From Deltaproteobacteria bacterium (GTDB lineage: Bacteria > SAR324 > NAC60-12), in contig NYXK01000071.1 in the NCBI GenBank assembly GCA_002685535.1, forward strand, positions 124,001-188,000: 64,000 bases of DNA. The letters run 5' to 3'. Below, in pieces: positions 36,578-49,266 of this stretch; the stretch's first letter is position 1, and every line of letters begins with the position of its first letter. Under the pieces are notes generated by a model. The model had not been told where the DNA came from, made no database searches, and saw only the letters and a program-made list of their open reading frames with translations. The position numbers and the translations under genes are program-made.

Positions 36578-38931
36578 ATGGAAACGTCACGACCAAAAGC
36601 CCGCGCGTCGAGTAGCATCTTGCCGCCCATCGAGACACAGGGTATGTCCGTATACTAGCCTCAGTAATTTCGAGTCGCTCACCTGAACAAAAATCCAGAT
36701 CAGTTCCGGGCAAGATTCAGAGAAATACTCCAGAGCTCTTGTCTTTCATCACGTGAGGTGGATTGGCTCAAGACGATTTTTGCGAAGTTCTCTTCGACGT
36801 CTCAAGTACCAGTCTGTAAGTGAAAGTTCACATTAAATCGTCACTGCGCTACTCTGACTATTTTTTTATTAGGTTGGAATATGACGGCCCTGATCAAGTT
36901 CATGGAGATTACCCTGCCGGAGGAGCTGGAGTCGGACTTGACGAGAGCCGGTCCCCTATTGTTTAGATGCATTCAGAATTTGGGATCCTTTCCATGGCAC
37001 AATCAGCCTCTCCAGGTACAGGGAATCGACTTGGAAACCCTTGTGACCGCCGTTGTGATTCTTCTGCGGCGACATGAAAGTAATCTCCATCCTTTCGTCG
37101 TTTCGAATAGTTGGAGTCCCGACAATCCTGCAGATATTGACAGTGATACGCAGCAAGATCAATGGCTGCATAAGTTGCTATTCCAATGCATGTCTGTGGT
37201 CTCCGTTACACCGGAGGGAGCGGATGTCGAAGAATTCGCAGTCGAAGAGATTCCGGACGACCGAGCTATGGTGGACAAACTCTCGGATGACCGTGATTCG
37301 GGCGACAACGTCTCAAACGTGGTGGCCAGCAATGACTACCATCTTCTTCAAGCCCACGCTGTTGTTTTAGCTCGCAACACATATCGTAGCGAGGATGACG
37401 AGAAGAAGGTGTTTACATCCGGTCCCCCAGTCATCGAGGTTACCGCACTCCCTTCGTCGAAGTCTCAAGACTTGCGAGGCTTGATCCCCAACGGCGAATT
37501 CGAGTCGCTCCTGAAAATTCTACTTGCGTGCCAGCTGTATCTATGTGGTAGCGAGCCCGAGATTCTATGTGCAAACGGCGGTGCTTTGGACAAGCTCACC
37601 AGCACGGCTTTCAGGGGCTTTTCAAGTTCCGGAATCCAGCCAGGAATCACATGGGATCTCTTCAAGTCAGGCTTAATTACAACAGTAGTAGGTTTCTTGT
37701 GAATGCATACTCCCGCGTCAGTACTGACCACTAACAGCCAAATATCTTTTCAGCTCTACCACGGCTATTCGCGCCATTCATTCTGGATCAAGACTTAGAT
37801 CATGATTCAATTTCATCATCCACAAAGACCGAAGCAGCCTTGCTGATACGAGAAGCTTTCAGGCAAGCTCAGCCATCAAACAAAAATAAGGAAACCGTTC
37901 TCGATGCTCTCCTTCTTGTCAACCTTGCAACGATCCTCCCTGTCGATCTCCCGCTACAAACTGCCTCAGTCATTTCCACTGTTTCATGCGAGGACTTCAA
38001 TCTCGACCCTATCCACGACCAAATTCGATCAAAAAATCAGCCACTTTTGCTTTTAGTCAAAGCCTTCGCTTCGTCTTCTACAAGCTCCGGTTTTGACGAT
38101 ACAGAGATGGTTGTCGGGGCATTTCTGCCCCACAATGCAACCTCTTCACTAAGCCGGAGACAAAATGCCTGTATCTTCCAGCTGTCAAATGAGCTCCTGT
38201 CTGTCTATTGTGGCGAGGAAGAAGCGCGATACTTTTTGGATGATGGTGTAGACAAGTTTCAGATCCCTATCCCAAGCAACGATCTCGCCGAACTGTCCCT
38301 GAACGAGAAAACTAAAGTTGCACGGCTTTTCATACCCCGAAGTGACGGTAGACTAGCTGCCACATTGAGCAAATTTCGGATCGCTAGCATAGATCTTGTG
38401 GGCTTTTCTGCTGGTAAAAGCAGGTTGCAGATATCTTCTAACAACAGTTTCTATGTTCCGAGTCGAGCAATACTCCCGATTAGGATATTGCCCCTTAGTC
38501 AAACACGACAACACACTGCCGCGAAGTTCAGTTTCCTATCCTTCGTCACGTCCGCTTTAGCAATTCTCGTTATATATCAGCTTTGCCCGAATTGCCGCCA
38601 CCCATCTAACTCGTTGTCCGGCCTTCCGGGTGCTATCTTCAACTTTCTCTGGAGCTCAAGCGTGGCACTGGGCACACCTTTCATCGCATGGAACGTCACA
38701 TTCGCCGAAAACAGAAACAGCGTCGCTATTAGCATCGCCATAGCTCTAGGCTCGGTTCTCGCCGTTGCAATACTAGAGGTTGGCAGCTTACTGCTCTGGG
38801 TGCCTATTGTTGCGTGGTGGATTGCTGGTGTTTTACTCCTCTCGCGCGATAGATGGGAAGTGGGTGCCTGGTGGTTCAGAGTTGTTCTCGCCGCGAAAGT
38901 GGTAGAATTGAGTCAGAATCGCTTTTCCTGA
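36578..38931 (+). CDS. TLDc-domain protein (RTC5-like) with a C-terminal multi-pass transmembrane region
   Basis: Exons METSRPK...IETQ|DQFRARFREIL...VPVC|WNMTALIKFMEITLPEEL...ITTV|PNIFSALPRLFAPFIL...; TLDc-like LLLVKAFASSSTSSGFDDTEMVVGAFLP...ACIFQLSNELLSVYCGEE; then hydrophobic helices to the stop. Confidence 0.65.
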
Positions 38932-39471
38932 ATTTTCTTGCCGCGCTGAGAACACCAAATGATATACGCTGTTTCATAAAGTCGCTGAGGGAAGGGCCAT
39001 ACGGTTTTAGATGGCTGAAGCGATAGCGTAAAACGTGAACAAGGAGTAGAAGAAGGGATCATCAACCACTTCTCTGGGGTATCTGGTTGAGGACCATGGA
39101 AATCTCTTTGTGTAATTCAGTATTAAATTCGAGAACATATTCACATTGGGATGCTTCCAAATCTACGGCCTCAGAATTCTCTAGAAGCTCTGTTTCGCCT
39201 GAATAAGAAGCAATTACACGACACGTAAACCTCACTTTTGGCACCATTGAGATTTAATATCGAATTTTCACTCAGGGTGAGATGTTAGCTCGAACGATCT
39301 AGTATGCTCCTCCGAAAAAATCTAGTCGTAATTTGCGTCCTCAGCTCAAGCAAGTTCATTTTGACCACCCTGGGCATCATGGACGTGATCACTGGCTCGT
39401 CCCTAAAGACCATCGTAATCTCTGCGACCTCAAGCACTCTCTCCCTCCTAAACCTGGGCCTGTTCGTCGAC

Positions 39472-40120
39472 TCATGTCTCTGGAACAAGCTCCTCAGCCA
39501 ACCAAGCCTCCTTGAACTCCTGGAAAGCCTCTCGAATGGCCGGAACAACATGATGCATGTACCGAAAGAGAAGCTTGGGATCCACAGTATCGTCCATAAA
39601 TGGAGCACCAATAGCATGCCGGTAAGCGTCGTAGACCTCCCCTTGCGAATTTTTCAATTCCAGATGCATTGGTGGATACAAGCCAGGCTTAAAGCGAGTG
39701 AGGCACTCAAACTGCTCCCAGAGAACCTGGATGCTTAAAGCAGCCAGAGAGAAGTTGCTGCGTTGGCGTGTGATGTTAGGATAGTTGGGGAAGTCATCTG
39801 GGGACTTTTCTTTGTCAATCATCTGGTACCGTGTTTTAGCTTTTGCGTTAATTTCATGGTCGAGAGCAATACCTCGGGAGTGGTAAGGTGAGGTCGAAGG
39901 TCACAGATCTGGTTGAAGTGGAGCTCCATGCGCTCGACCATGTATTTCTTGAATCTGTGTTCAATCTTGGATTCGGTCTCATCAGGGTGTTCCTTTTCGA
40001 GACGTTCTTTGATACCACCCAGGAATTGCAGGGTGCTAGCGTCCTCGAGGTTTGGCCTAAACACCATTAGCGCACGTTTCTGATATTGGAGCACTATACA
40101 TACCGATCTGTGAAGTCCAT
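39472..40120 (-). CDS. Hypothetical protein, 3 exons
   Basis: MDFTDR|PNLEDASTLQFLGGIKERLEKEHPDETESK...LTTPE|MIDKEKSPDDFPNYPNITRQRSNFSLAALSIQVLWEQF...AEELVPET-stop; short consensus introns keep the frame open. Confidence 0.55.
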
Positions 40121-40676
40121 TCTCATTGAGTGTGGATGTTGCTTTTGAGATTTAGCGTAGTAGCTATGTCTGGCGTAAAAGCGGGGTTGAGAAGATATCG
40201 AGGTCGACCGAGCGAAAAGAGGGAAAGGCACATGAGGTAGTTCAAGGATCTATTAGGAGCTCGCGATGTGTCGGAGTAGCGTGTTGATCCCCGTTAACTT
40301 CGAATTCACCAGAACCTTACAACCGCCGAATTTGTCGATTCCTGTGTAAATCAATACTGACGTCAAGCATACCACCCGATCACAATCCGCGTGTCAACAA
40401 GTGAATTGAAACCCATTTCAACCGCGCCGGAGCTAGAGCGACGTGCATCATTTCCTTCCCGCTCTTCAGGAGCGTAAGTTTCAACAACGCTTCGCACTAT
40501 CCTCCTCCAACTTCGAAAACGTCAAACCCAAATCCCACCAACCTCGAACAATCTCCCACTCTCCACCGTGGGTGACAGGTAATTCTTGAGCCCTCCGACA
40601 TCCCATCTATTTACATGCTTACCGGAGACAGGGCGCGCGCGCGGATGTCGTTGATATTGATGCAATCGTCGAGCAG

Positions 40677-41326
40677 ATGCGAGCCCTCTTCATCAAACAG
40701 TATCGTGGCGAGAGCCGATCTCGACTTGCGGACCGCATCATACAGAGTTACTTCTCGCGCATCCAAAAGTCCTTCGACATAATCATCGATAGAAGAGTCA
40801 AGCACGGTATCAACAGTGTTGATGTGAGTGCATCCAATCATTTATGGATCAGGTCTGAACCTGCCAGCCGCGAGTCGCATCCTGATGAGTATGGTAGACT
40901 TTCAAAGTCGAGGGACCTGAAGATGAAGAATCAAGAAAGCATGAGCTTGCCTTAGATACATTGGCATGGAATATTGGAAACTTGTGGGTAAATATCGACT
41001 ACCTGTTCGTCTTTCATGATAACCATTCAAAGTAAAACCCTGCACTACCAGAAGCCTTTAGGAGATATCATAACAGGAACCTTGCTCCAATTCGTGATTG
41101 AATCACGACTAGCTTAATGAAACCGCGGACACTTCGGCAGTATGGACTCGATTACGACAAGGTCTTGTGGATGGTGTATGAGGGGATAGATGGGATGTAT
41201 GTGGAGTTTGATGCTTTTCGGGAGACGTGGAATCGTGAGGTCAAACGCAAGGTGGACAGCGAGACTGAGAAGGCCAGACAAGTTGCGAATCGTGGCTGGA
41301 GAGTCCCCACATGTATCGCGCAGTAG
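40677..41326 (+). CDS. Hypothetical protein (tentative two-part model)
   Basis: MRALFIKQYRGESRSRLADRIIQSYFSRIQKSFDIIIDRRVKHGINSVD and TLRQYGLDYDKVLWMVYEGIDGMYVEFDAFRETWNREVKRK look protein-like; the junction was not resolved. Confidence 0.3.
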
Positions 41327-41390
41327 TGAGGCATGAATTATAACGTTGAACTTCATTCGTGCTTGGTGATATGTCTAGGTTGATTGTTGC

Positions 41391-43109
41391 CTACGTGAAA
41401 CCTGACACAAGGTCAATTGGCACATGGTCCTCGAAACTAATGTCGTGGTAGTTTTCCTGCACATTGAAAGGTGGCGATATTTCACACAACTCATATTCGA
41501 CACCACCATTTGGACACGAGAGAAAAGGCTGATGAGCAGAGATATTGTCGTTCGACTTGACGTGGCTGAAGTCGAAGTTGAAGAAGTCAACTGGCAAGTC
41601 GAGCGACCCGCCCCAACTATCTGTGAAAACGGAATCGTTGAAGTCAACGAACGGATACTCCGCGAACGATTCGGTGCTGTAAACGAAATCGATTATCAGT
41701 GTCAGCAGGAAATTGTAAGGCGCAAGTACATACCTGTCAACACCAAGAGAATCCGCATAGCTGTCATCCATCATGGAATTTGGCGCAGTCGAGTTCCCAC
41801 TCACAGCAGAATTTCTGTCTTTCCCAGGCAGCGAAGCTCTCTCGAGAACTCTCAAAACATCATCATCAAATCCCCAATCACCCCACCAATTCTCCGCAAT
41901 TGAATACCCATCGCTGAAGTGATCGGCAAGATGATCCACACGGTCCGACCAGGTGCTCAACGAAGCGTCACAAAATCCACACCGGGATCGAATCGAAACT
42001 GTGACACTCTTCCACGCTTCCATAGATGAGATGAGGGGGGAGTTTCCGTGCATTAATCTGAGATGCTGCCTGAGATGGTCTTTGCGACAAAATGTTCGCT
42101 CCGACAAAGGCCTGCTCGCACAAGTGGCGTAGCCGTGACCTCCAATGTGCTCCGGACTTGGATCGAGAGCCCCACAGAAGGCACAAGTGATCTCGTTGTT
42201 GTTTGGATTGACATCAATGCCGCCGTTTGGACTACAGATCCACTTCTCGAGAGGCAGGTGCATAGACTTCTCGTGGCGCTGCCAGTCATACTTCGTCCGG
42301 AAGCGATGTGCACAGAATGTACATTGAAACTTCCTCAAAGCTTCATTACTGTCAAGTATTTCGGAACCTAAGGATCTATTTTGCTTGTCCGGCAGTCGTC
42401 GATGTCTCCGCTCCAAGGGAACGAGGCTTGAAGGAATAATGTCTCCGGCTTTCCATTCGTCAGAGCGGACTGACTCAACGTTGGCAGCATACGAGCGAAC
42501 CTCCATGCTTGACACTGATGACTGGCTCCACTGACGATGATGGCTTTTTGATCCTCGGAGGAAATTGCCGCTAGAAGTGCTGTTGAGCTGACTTACAGCC
42601 TGGAGGATAGCTGGCAAGGCAGCCTCTTCATATTCCGTCCATGAATCCAACCAGCGATGAAAAAGGGGTACGTCGTCAGTGGTCGAGGGCCGTATCAGCG
42701 GTATGTCAACCGAATCCAAAGGTGGGCTTCGACATGTCTTTACTTTGGGCACCTTCCCTCGCTTCCGTATATTCGCAAACCAGTTGGATATCTGGCTGCG
42801 TTTGAGTCCGGTTTTTGCTGTCAGGTGATCCAAGTCGCCCGGCGTAGGGTACGGAGATTGGCGGTGAGATGAAACCCATTCTTCTAATGTCCGCAGAGCC
42901 GTGCGTGAGAATCGTGGCCTTGGACGTGGCGCTCTTAGGGAGTGGTTGTTCGTCTCACCGGAGGTTGATCCCAGGCCTAGAGTTGCCTTGCTCGACCCCG
43001 GGATCGAGTGTGAAGACTTACGCGACAGAGGCATCGTGGTAGACTTAGAGTGTCCGTAAACCTCAACCCTGTCATCGGGTTCAGTGTCCTTCGAGAAGTG
43101 TAAAGTCAA
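41391..43109 (-). CDS. Homeodomain (TALE/KN-like) plus C2H2 zinc finger transcription factor
   Basis: RFSRTALRTLEEWVSSHRQSPYPTPGDLDHLTAKTGLKRSQISNWFANIRKRGK; FQCTFCAHRFRTKYDWQRHEKSMH; FCRKDHLRQHLRLMHG. Likely 57 nt intron at 41677..41733. Confidence 0.9.
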   Translation of the reverse strand: MTLHFSKDTEPDDRVEVYGHSKSTTMPLSRKSSHSIPGSSKATLGLGSTSGETNNHSLRAPRPRPRFSRTALRTLEEWVSSHRQSPYPTPGDLDHLTAKTGLKRSQISNWFANIRKRGKVPKVKTCRSPPLDSVDIPLIRPSTTDDVPLFHRWLDSWTEYEEAALPAILQAVSQLNSTSSGNFLRGSKSHHRQWSQSSVSSMEVRSYAANVESVRSDEWKAGDIIPSSLVPLERRHRRLPDKQNRSLGSEILDSNEALRKFQCTFCAHRFRTKYDWQRHEKSMHLPLEKWICSPNGGIDVNPNNNEITCAFCGALDPSPEHIGGHGYATCASRPLSERTFCRKDHLRQHLRLMHGNSPLISSMEAWKSVTVSIRSRCGFCDASLSTWSDRVDHLADHFSDGYSIAENWWGDWGFDDDVLRVLERASLPGKDRNSAVSGNSTAPNSMMDDSYADSLGVDRYVLAPYNFLLTLIIDFVYSTESFAEYPFVDFNDSVFTDSWGGSLDLPVDFFNFDFSHVKSNDNISAHQPFLSCPNGGVEYELCEISPPFNVQENYHDISFEDHVPIDLVSGFT

Positions 43110-44234
43110 ACTTCATTCGCGCTTCTCTGATGCGGAGGTGGAGAAATTGTTTTGCGGCACAATCCAGGTTGGTGCTGACGATCACGTGATGCTGGTCTAT
43201 CCACGCCCTTCAACACTAGGACCAGGTTCAATATTTGGAAAAGGCAGTTGACCACTTTCATTACATACTATTATTCATGGTCTTATTCTGGCTTGGCTGA
43301 TATGGACCCAGGAGGTATCTCCCAAAGTTGTAGTCATGTTGCCAAGATTTTAAATCATCAGGATACGATCTGTCACAGACTATCAGTAGCAAGAAAACTC
43401 GGTAGATGGAAATTATCCAATGACTGTCTCAATTGTGACCCTCAAACATCAGCATCAGATAATTCATTGGTACTAGATCGCCCTACTGACCATATCCGGA
43501 TCGGAAGGCTTTGCAAAGCTATTCAATTTCGCTGGAAGCCGGCCCAAGATAAAAAGGCAAGGTTTGTTGACATTTCGAGTATGAGGTATGGACGCTTTCT
43601 TGTAAACACCTCAAACTTGTAACATGAAGCAACTCCAATGTGATAAACTTGCTCTTGATGTCCTAAGTCACAGACAACCAGTGTCATCTCGCGTATTTCA
43701 GGGGATCATTCGCTTAGACAAAAACATCTAAACAACAGCCAGGACTGCATTGAACCTCGAAACTTCTGCTATTCGAGGTACCTAGCAGCATTCACACGCT
43801 CAGCTTAGCAGAAAAATTCTGCAAGCTACCTCGTCATTCTCTTGACGCAAGGCTGCGAAAAGCATTCACCACGAAAGACAAACCCCACCCCGCCACTTCT
43901 TAGGCTCCCTTAAAGGACAGCCTCCACCCCGCACCATTCCTTCTTTTCCTTTTCCCTCTACAGAAAAAAGGAACAGCAAATCGCCCATCTTGCAGAATAC
44001 AACACTGCTACAAAGGTAATAGCCATTTCCGATGTTGGGAAGTGCTTGAAGCAGCATGGATCACAACTAACTGGAAGGCCAGGCTCAAATCCTTGTATTG
44101 TCCGAAGACCGATCCCTATCCTTGAAGACAAAACCAATTTCTTACCTTTCGACGTACGTACACAAATACAGCGCATCATTATCATAGACGCGTTGTACAG
44201 CATGCTAACTGGTTAGGCTTAGACAATCAGCACG

Positions 44235-45089
44235 ATGCCACTCTCTGAAGAAGTCAACGGAAAAGCCATAACCGAGGCCCTCTACGCCATCATCGACGGC
44301 TCCTCGTTCCCAGATCCTCCGAACCAAGATCGGTTCACGACCAAATGGAGCGGACCTCTGGATCCCCGGGCGATTGCTTTTGGCGTCTCCATCGGTCGTA
44401 TCAAGGAATTCAAGAACAACAGAACTGGCGAGACTCGATGCGACATCGAACAAGGATGTCTGGCCACTCTCGCCGGCTTCAACCTAGCAAGCGATGACTA
44501 TCACCGACGTCGCCATTCGAAGGATAAGGAGATCGATACCGGCGACGACTTCGGCGAGAATGTTAAGGAAGATGATTGGAGAGATACTACCAGAGGAGCC
44601 AAGCTCCGTGTTCTTCAGGACCTTGATCACAAAATCCAATACATCCTGTCAGGCTTACATTGCGTTCGGGTTGAGATTGAGGTTGACTTCCCTGTGAAGA
44701 CACTTGAAGCTACCCGCTCAATTGTTGACAAGGCTAAGGAGTGGGGTATCAGCATGGAGGATGTCATAAAGGATCACAAAAAGGATATGAAGGCGCTAGT
44801 CATCATTCGGAAGCTGTGCAAGGAGTTGGAGGACATGGTAAGGGCAGAGACAGATGATGGCTGGGACTGGGCAGTTGAATTGGACAAGCAGGTACATCTC
44901 CACCGTGTTGTCACAGAGTCATGGTGGTTGAGATTGGGACGATTCTTCTGGGTCTCCATGATTGGTATGATGCGGCCAGAACAGAAGGGCGCGAAGAAGT
45001 ATTTGATGGGCTTCCTTGACGACGTGGAGAAGTACGAAGCATCGAAGAAGGCCATGAGCAGACTACCTGCCCACCTCCGGAGCTTTTAA
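44235..45089 (+). CDS. Hypothetical protein, 284 aa
   Basis: Single long ORF MPLSEEVNGKAITEALYAIIDGSSFPDPPNQ...SRLPAHLRSF with ordinary coding composition; no recognised domain. Confidence 0.6.
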   Translation: MPLSEEVNGKAITEALYAIIDGSSFPDPPNQDRFTTKWSGPLDPRAIAFGVSIGRIKEFKNNRTGETRCDIEQGCLATLAGFNLASDDYHRRRHSKDKEIDTGDDFGENVKEDDWRDTTRGAKLRVLQDLDHKIQYILSGLHCVRVEIEVDFPVKTLEATRSIVDKAKEWGISMEDVIKDHKKDMKALVIIRKLCKELEDMVRAETDDGWDWAVELDKQVHLHRVVTESWWLRLGRFFWVSMIGMMRPEQKGAKKYLMGFLDDVEKYEASKKAMSRLPAHLRSF

Positions 45090-45486
45090 ATTACAACGCA
45101 GGAATCGAACAGACAGTTTGTAGGAATTCAAGACCTTTTGCATAAAATGCATCTACTCAAAATGAATAAGGCCAGATCAGAATATGACACAAATGCGGGA
45201 GACTAAAGAAAAGAAGTGCGCAAAACTTGGGAGAGGAAGTAAGCTGGTGTGGTACGGTCGCCCATGATCTTGATGGGGCGTACGTAATCAACTGGATGAA
45301 CTTCATTGGACCTCAAGGCGGTGAAAGCTGGCAGATTTGGGACCTCTAATTGAAATCGCGTCGCGACATGAACGACCGTGCATGACGCGACGAGAAACAC
45401 CAAGGTTTCTCCCGCGACTGCACGACCTCTACTCTTTCTTGTTTACTTTCCTCCCATCCTCCTGTGAATCCCAGCCGTCATTCACT

Positions 45487-48400
45487 ATGGCTCCCTCAAG
45501 ACTCCCCCAGAAAAGAATCCTCGGTGATACGACCAATACTCGAAGAAACATTCCTTCATCCCCGTCGTCAGCGAAAAAGCGCAAGCTTGAACCACTCGAA
45601 CCGGCCTCGTCGCCAGCTGCAAGATTCAAGAGCTCCCAGAATGGCCCGAGAGGGAAGGTGGGCTCCAGCCAGCCCAGTCACTTCGAATCCGAGGTATTGG
45701 AAAAGATGACACAGGATATGGCTGGGTTGAGGAAGAACAATTCTGAGAAAGACCAACAGTGGTCACGGCCGAGCTTGAATGACTGGAAGGAGGGCAAAGA
45801 CAGCCTCATATTTCAGCAGATCGAGTGTGAAGAGGGAACTTTACATGGAGGCAATGCAACGGTCAAACTGTTCGGCGTCACGGAGGCAAGTCCCTTCTTC
45901 GCTCATGGAGTCTTTGCTTGACTGACCGATCCTTCAGACTGGCCACTCTGCCATGCTTCACGTTACAGACTTCCTCCATTACCTCTATGTTGCCGCTCCA
46001 GTGAACTTTACGCAGCGCGAGTGCGAGGGCTTCAAGACATTTTTGGATGCGCAGCTGGCTACACATCAACCAGCTATCCACTCAGTGCAGATTGTTCTTC
46101 GAGAGAACCTCTACGGATTCCAAGGGAATCAGCAAAATCCATATATCAAGATTACAGTAAACGATCCGAAGTTTATAAACAAGGTCAGGAGTGTAATCGA
46201 GCAAGGGACGGCCAACTACAAAGGAATGTGGAAAGGATCTGGCGATGGCGGGATCTTAACATTTGATAGCATTGCATACGTTCTACGATTTATGATTGAT
46301 TGCAAGGTATGTTGCTTCCAGCTTGTTCTGGACGTGGCTAATACAAATCAGATCTCCGGTATGTCTTGGGTCGAGGTACCAGCAGAGAACTACACGATGA
46401 TTCCAGAACACGAGCGCCATTCGAATTGTCAAATCGAAGCGTGGGTATCATACCGAGACTTGATCGCACACAAACCAGAAGGGGAATGGGCGAAGATGGC
46501 ACCTCTGCGGATTTTGTCCTTCGATATCGAATGTGCGGGTCGTAAAGGTATTTTTCCGGAGGCGAACTACGATCCAGTCATCCAAATCGCGAATGTCGTG
46601 ACAAGATATGGAGAGAAGAAGCCATTTGTGCGGAATGTCTTCTGCCTGGATAACACGAGCTCAATTGTCAACACACAGCTTTTTGAATTTGACAGGGAAG
46701 AACAAATGCTGTCGAAGTGGAGGGACTTCCTGGAAGAAGTCGATCCGGATATCATCATTGGTTACAATATTTGCAACTTTGATTTCCCATATCTTCTCGA
46801 CAGAGCGAGGCATCTGAAGATCCGGGATTTTGATGCGTGGACTCGGTTGAAGGGTGTCAGATCTGCTTCCAAGGATACAAATTTTTCCAGCAAGCAGATG
46901 GGAAATCGCGATACGAAGGCAACGAATACCAATGGTCGACTACAGCTAGATTTGCTGCAACTTGTTCAAAGAGATCACCAACTCCGAAGTTATACTCTCA
47001 ATTCTGTGTGCGCCCAGTTCCTTGGGGAGCAGAAGGAGGATGTCCACCATACCATGATCACGGAACTTTTCAACGGAACACCAGAATCTCGAAGACGTCT
47101 GGCTGTTTACTGTCTGAAGGATGCGTATTTACCACAACGTTTGATGGACAAGCTATCATGTCTCGAAAACTACACTGAGATGGCGAGAGTCACAGGTGTA
47201 CCTTTCAACTATCTTCTCTCTCGTGGTCAACAGGTCAAATTCGTCAGTCAGTTGTTCCGGAAAGCACTAGAACAGAAACTGGTGATTCCAAATTTGAGGA
47301 CCGATGCCACCGATGAGCAGTACGAAGGAGCAACAGTCATTGAACCTACAAGAGGTTATTACGACGTTCCAATCGCTACCTTGGATTTCGCCTCTCTGTA
47401 CCCCTCCATTATTCAGGCACACAATTTGTGCTATACGACCCTGCTGAACAAAAATGCCATCGACAAGCTGAAGTTGGTCAAAGACGAGGACTACATCGTC
47501 ACCCCCAATGGCGACATGTTCTGCACACTCAAACAGCGGAAAGGGCTCTTAGCTCAAATTTTGGAGGAATTGCTTACTGCCAGAAAACAGGCCAAGCGAG
47601 AGCTTGCAGTCGAAACAGACCCTTTTAAGAAGGCTGTACTGAACGGTCGACAATTGGCCCTGAAAATCAGTGCCAATAGTGTGTACGGTTTGACTGGAGC
47701 AACAGTCGGAAAACTTCCTTGTTTGGCCATTGCCAGTAGTACGACGAGTTACGGTCGTCAGATGATTGAGAAGACAAAAGAGGAAGTGGAGCAGAAGTAC
47801 ACCATTGCCAATGGCTATAGTCACGACGCTCAGGTCATCTACGGCGACACAGATTCAGTCATGGTCAAGTTCGGGTGCAAGGACCTTCCGACAGCGATGA
47901 AGCTTGGAGAAGAAGCTGCTGCATACGTTTCGTCAAAGTTCATCAAGCCCATCAAGCTTGAGTTCGAGAAAGTCTACTTCCCCTACCTTTTGATCAACAA
48001 GAAACGTTATGCTGGTCTGTACTGGACTAATCCAGACAAGTATGATAAGATGGATACCAAGGGTATCGAGACAGTTCGAAGAGACAATTGTCGGTTGGTT
48101 CAGAACGTTATTGAAACGGTGCTGCGAATGATCTTGATTGATCGTGACGTGCAGGGCGCGCAAGAGTATGCAAATCTCCAACCCTCAACTGAATCTTGCT
48201 AACAAGACGTAGTTATGTCAAGGACACCATCTCGGATCTTTTGCAAAACAAAATCGACATGTCCAAACTCGTCATCACCAAAGCTCTCGCCAAAGCTGAT
48301 TACACGGCCAAACAAGCCCACGTCGAACTCGCAGAGCGGATGAAGAAGCGTGACGCAGGATCAGCTCCGACCCTTGGAGACCGTGTAGCCTATGTCATCA

Positions 48401-48951
48401 TCAAAGGCTCAGCTGGAGCCAAGAACTTCGAACGGTCAGAAGATCCCATCTTCGTCCTGGAAAACAACATTCCGATCGACACGAAATACTACTTGGACAA
48501 CCAGCTCGCCAAACCACTTGGCCGTATCTTTGAGCCTATCCTCGGCGAGACCAAAGCCAACAGCTTGCTGGCCGGAGATCACACGCGTGCCATATCCGTT
48601 GCTGCGCCTTCCATCGGAGGACTCATGAAGTTCGCCAAGAAGACATTCACATGTATGGGATGCAAAAAGCCACTTGTAGGAAAAGAGGAGTCCGGTGGGG
48701 CTGTTTGCTCGAATTGCGCCCCTCGGGTTGGAGAATTGTACCAAAAGACACTCAGCAAAGTCAGCGATCTAGAAGTCAGATTCGGGAGACTCTGGACGCA
48801 ATGTCAGCGCTGTCAGGGCAGTATGCATTGTGAAGTTATTTGTTCGAGTAAGGATTGTCCGATTTTCTACATGCGGATGAAGGCCAAGAAGGATGTGGAG
48901 GATGCAGGGAAAGAATTGGTTCGTTTTGATAGAGATGCTGCTGCTTGGTAA
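45487..48951 (+). CDS. POL3: DNA polymerase delta catalytic subunit
   Basis: B-family motifs [16 protein letters not shown] (ExoI), [58 protein letters not shown]; CysA/Cys[11 protein letters not shown]...CSNC and CQRCQG...[12 protein letters not shown]. Introns 45886..45937, 46307..46351, 48166..48212. Confidence 0.97.
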
Positions 48952-49266
48952 AATGGCATTACTGTGGATTATGCACCATGATGAGATTTGAGGGCATCAC
49001 GGGGCTATGGAGTTTTTGGACTCTTTATGTACGGCGGTATAGGTTCGGCGTTTAGGAACAGTGTCTACATGGGTATCATGACGCGCCTTCAGTAATGAGT
49101 ATAGCAAACAGTGCAAATTTGACTTTGTTGATGTCTCGAAATTCATGCTCCAATAATCAGTTTCTCAGTCCCACCAATATACCGCCCCATCCTCGCACTC
49201 CAGGATTGCTGACCTCGCATAGTCAAAGCCCTCGCTCCTAGTCCTCTGTGGTTCCTCGCACGTAAA

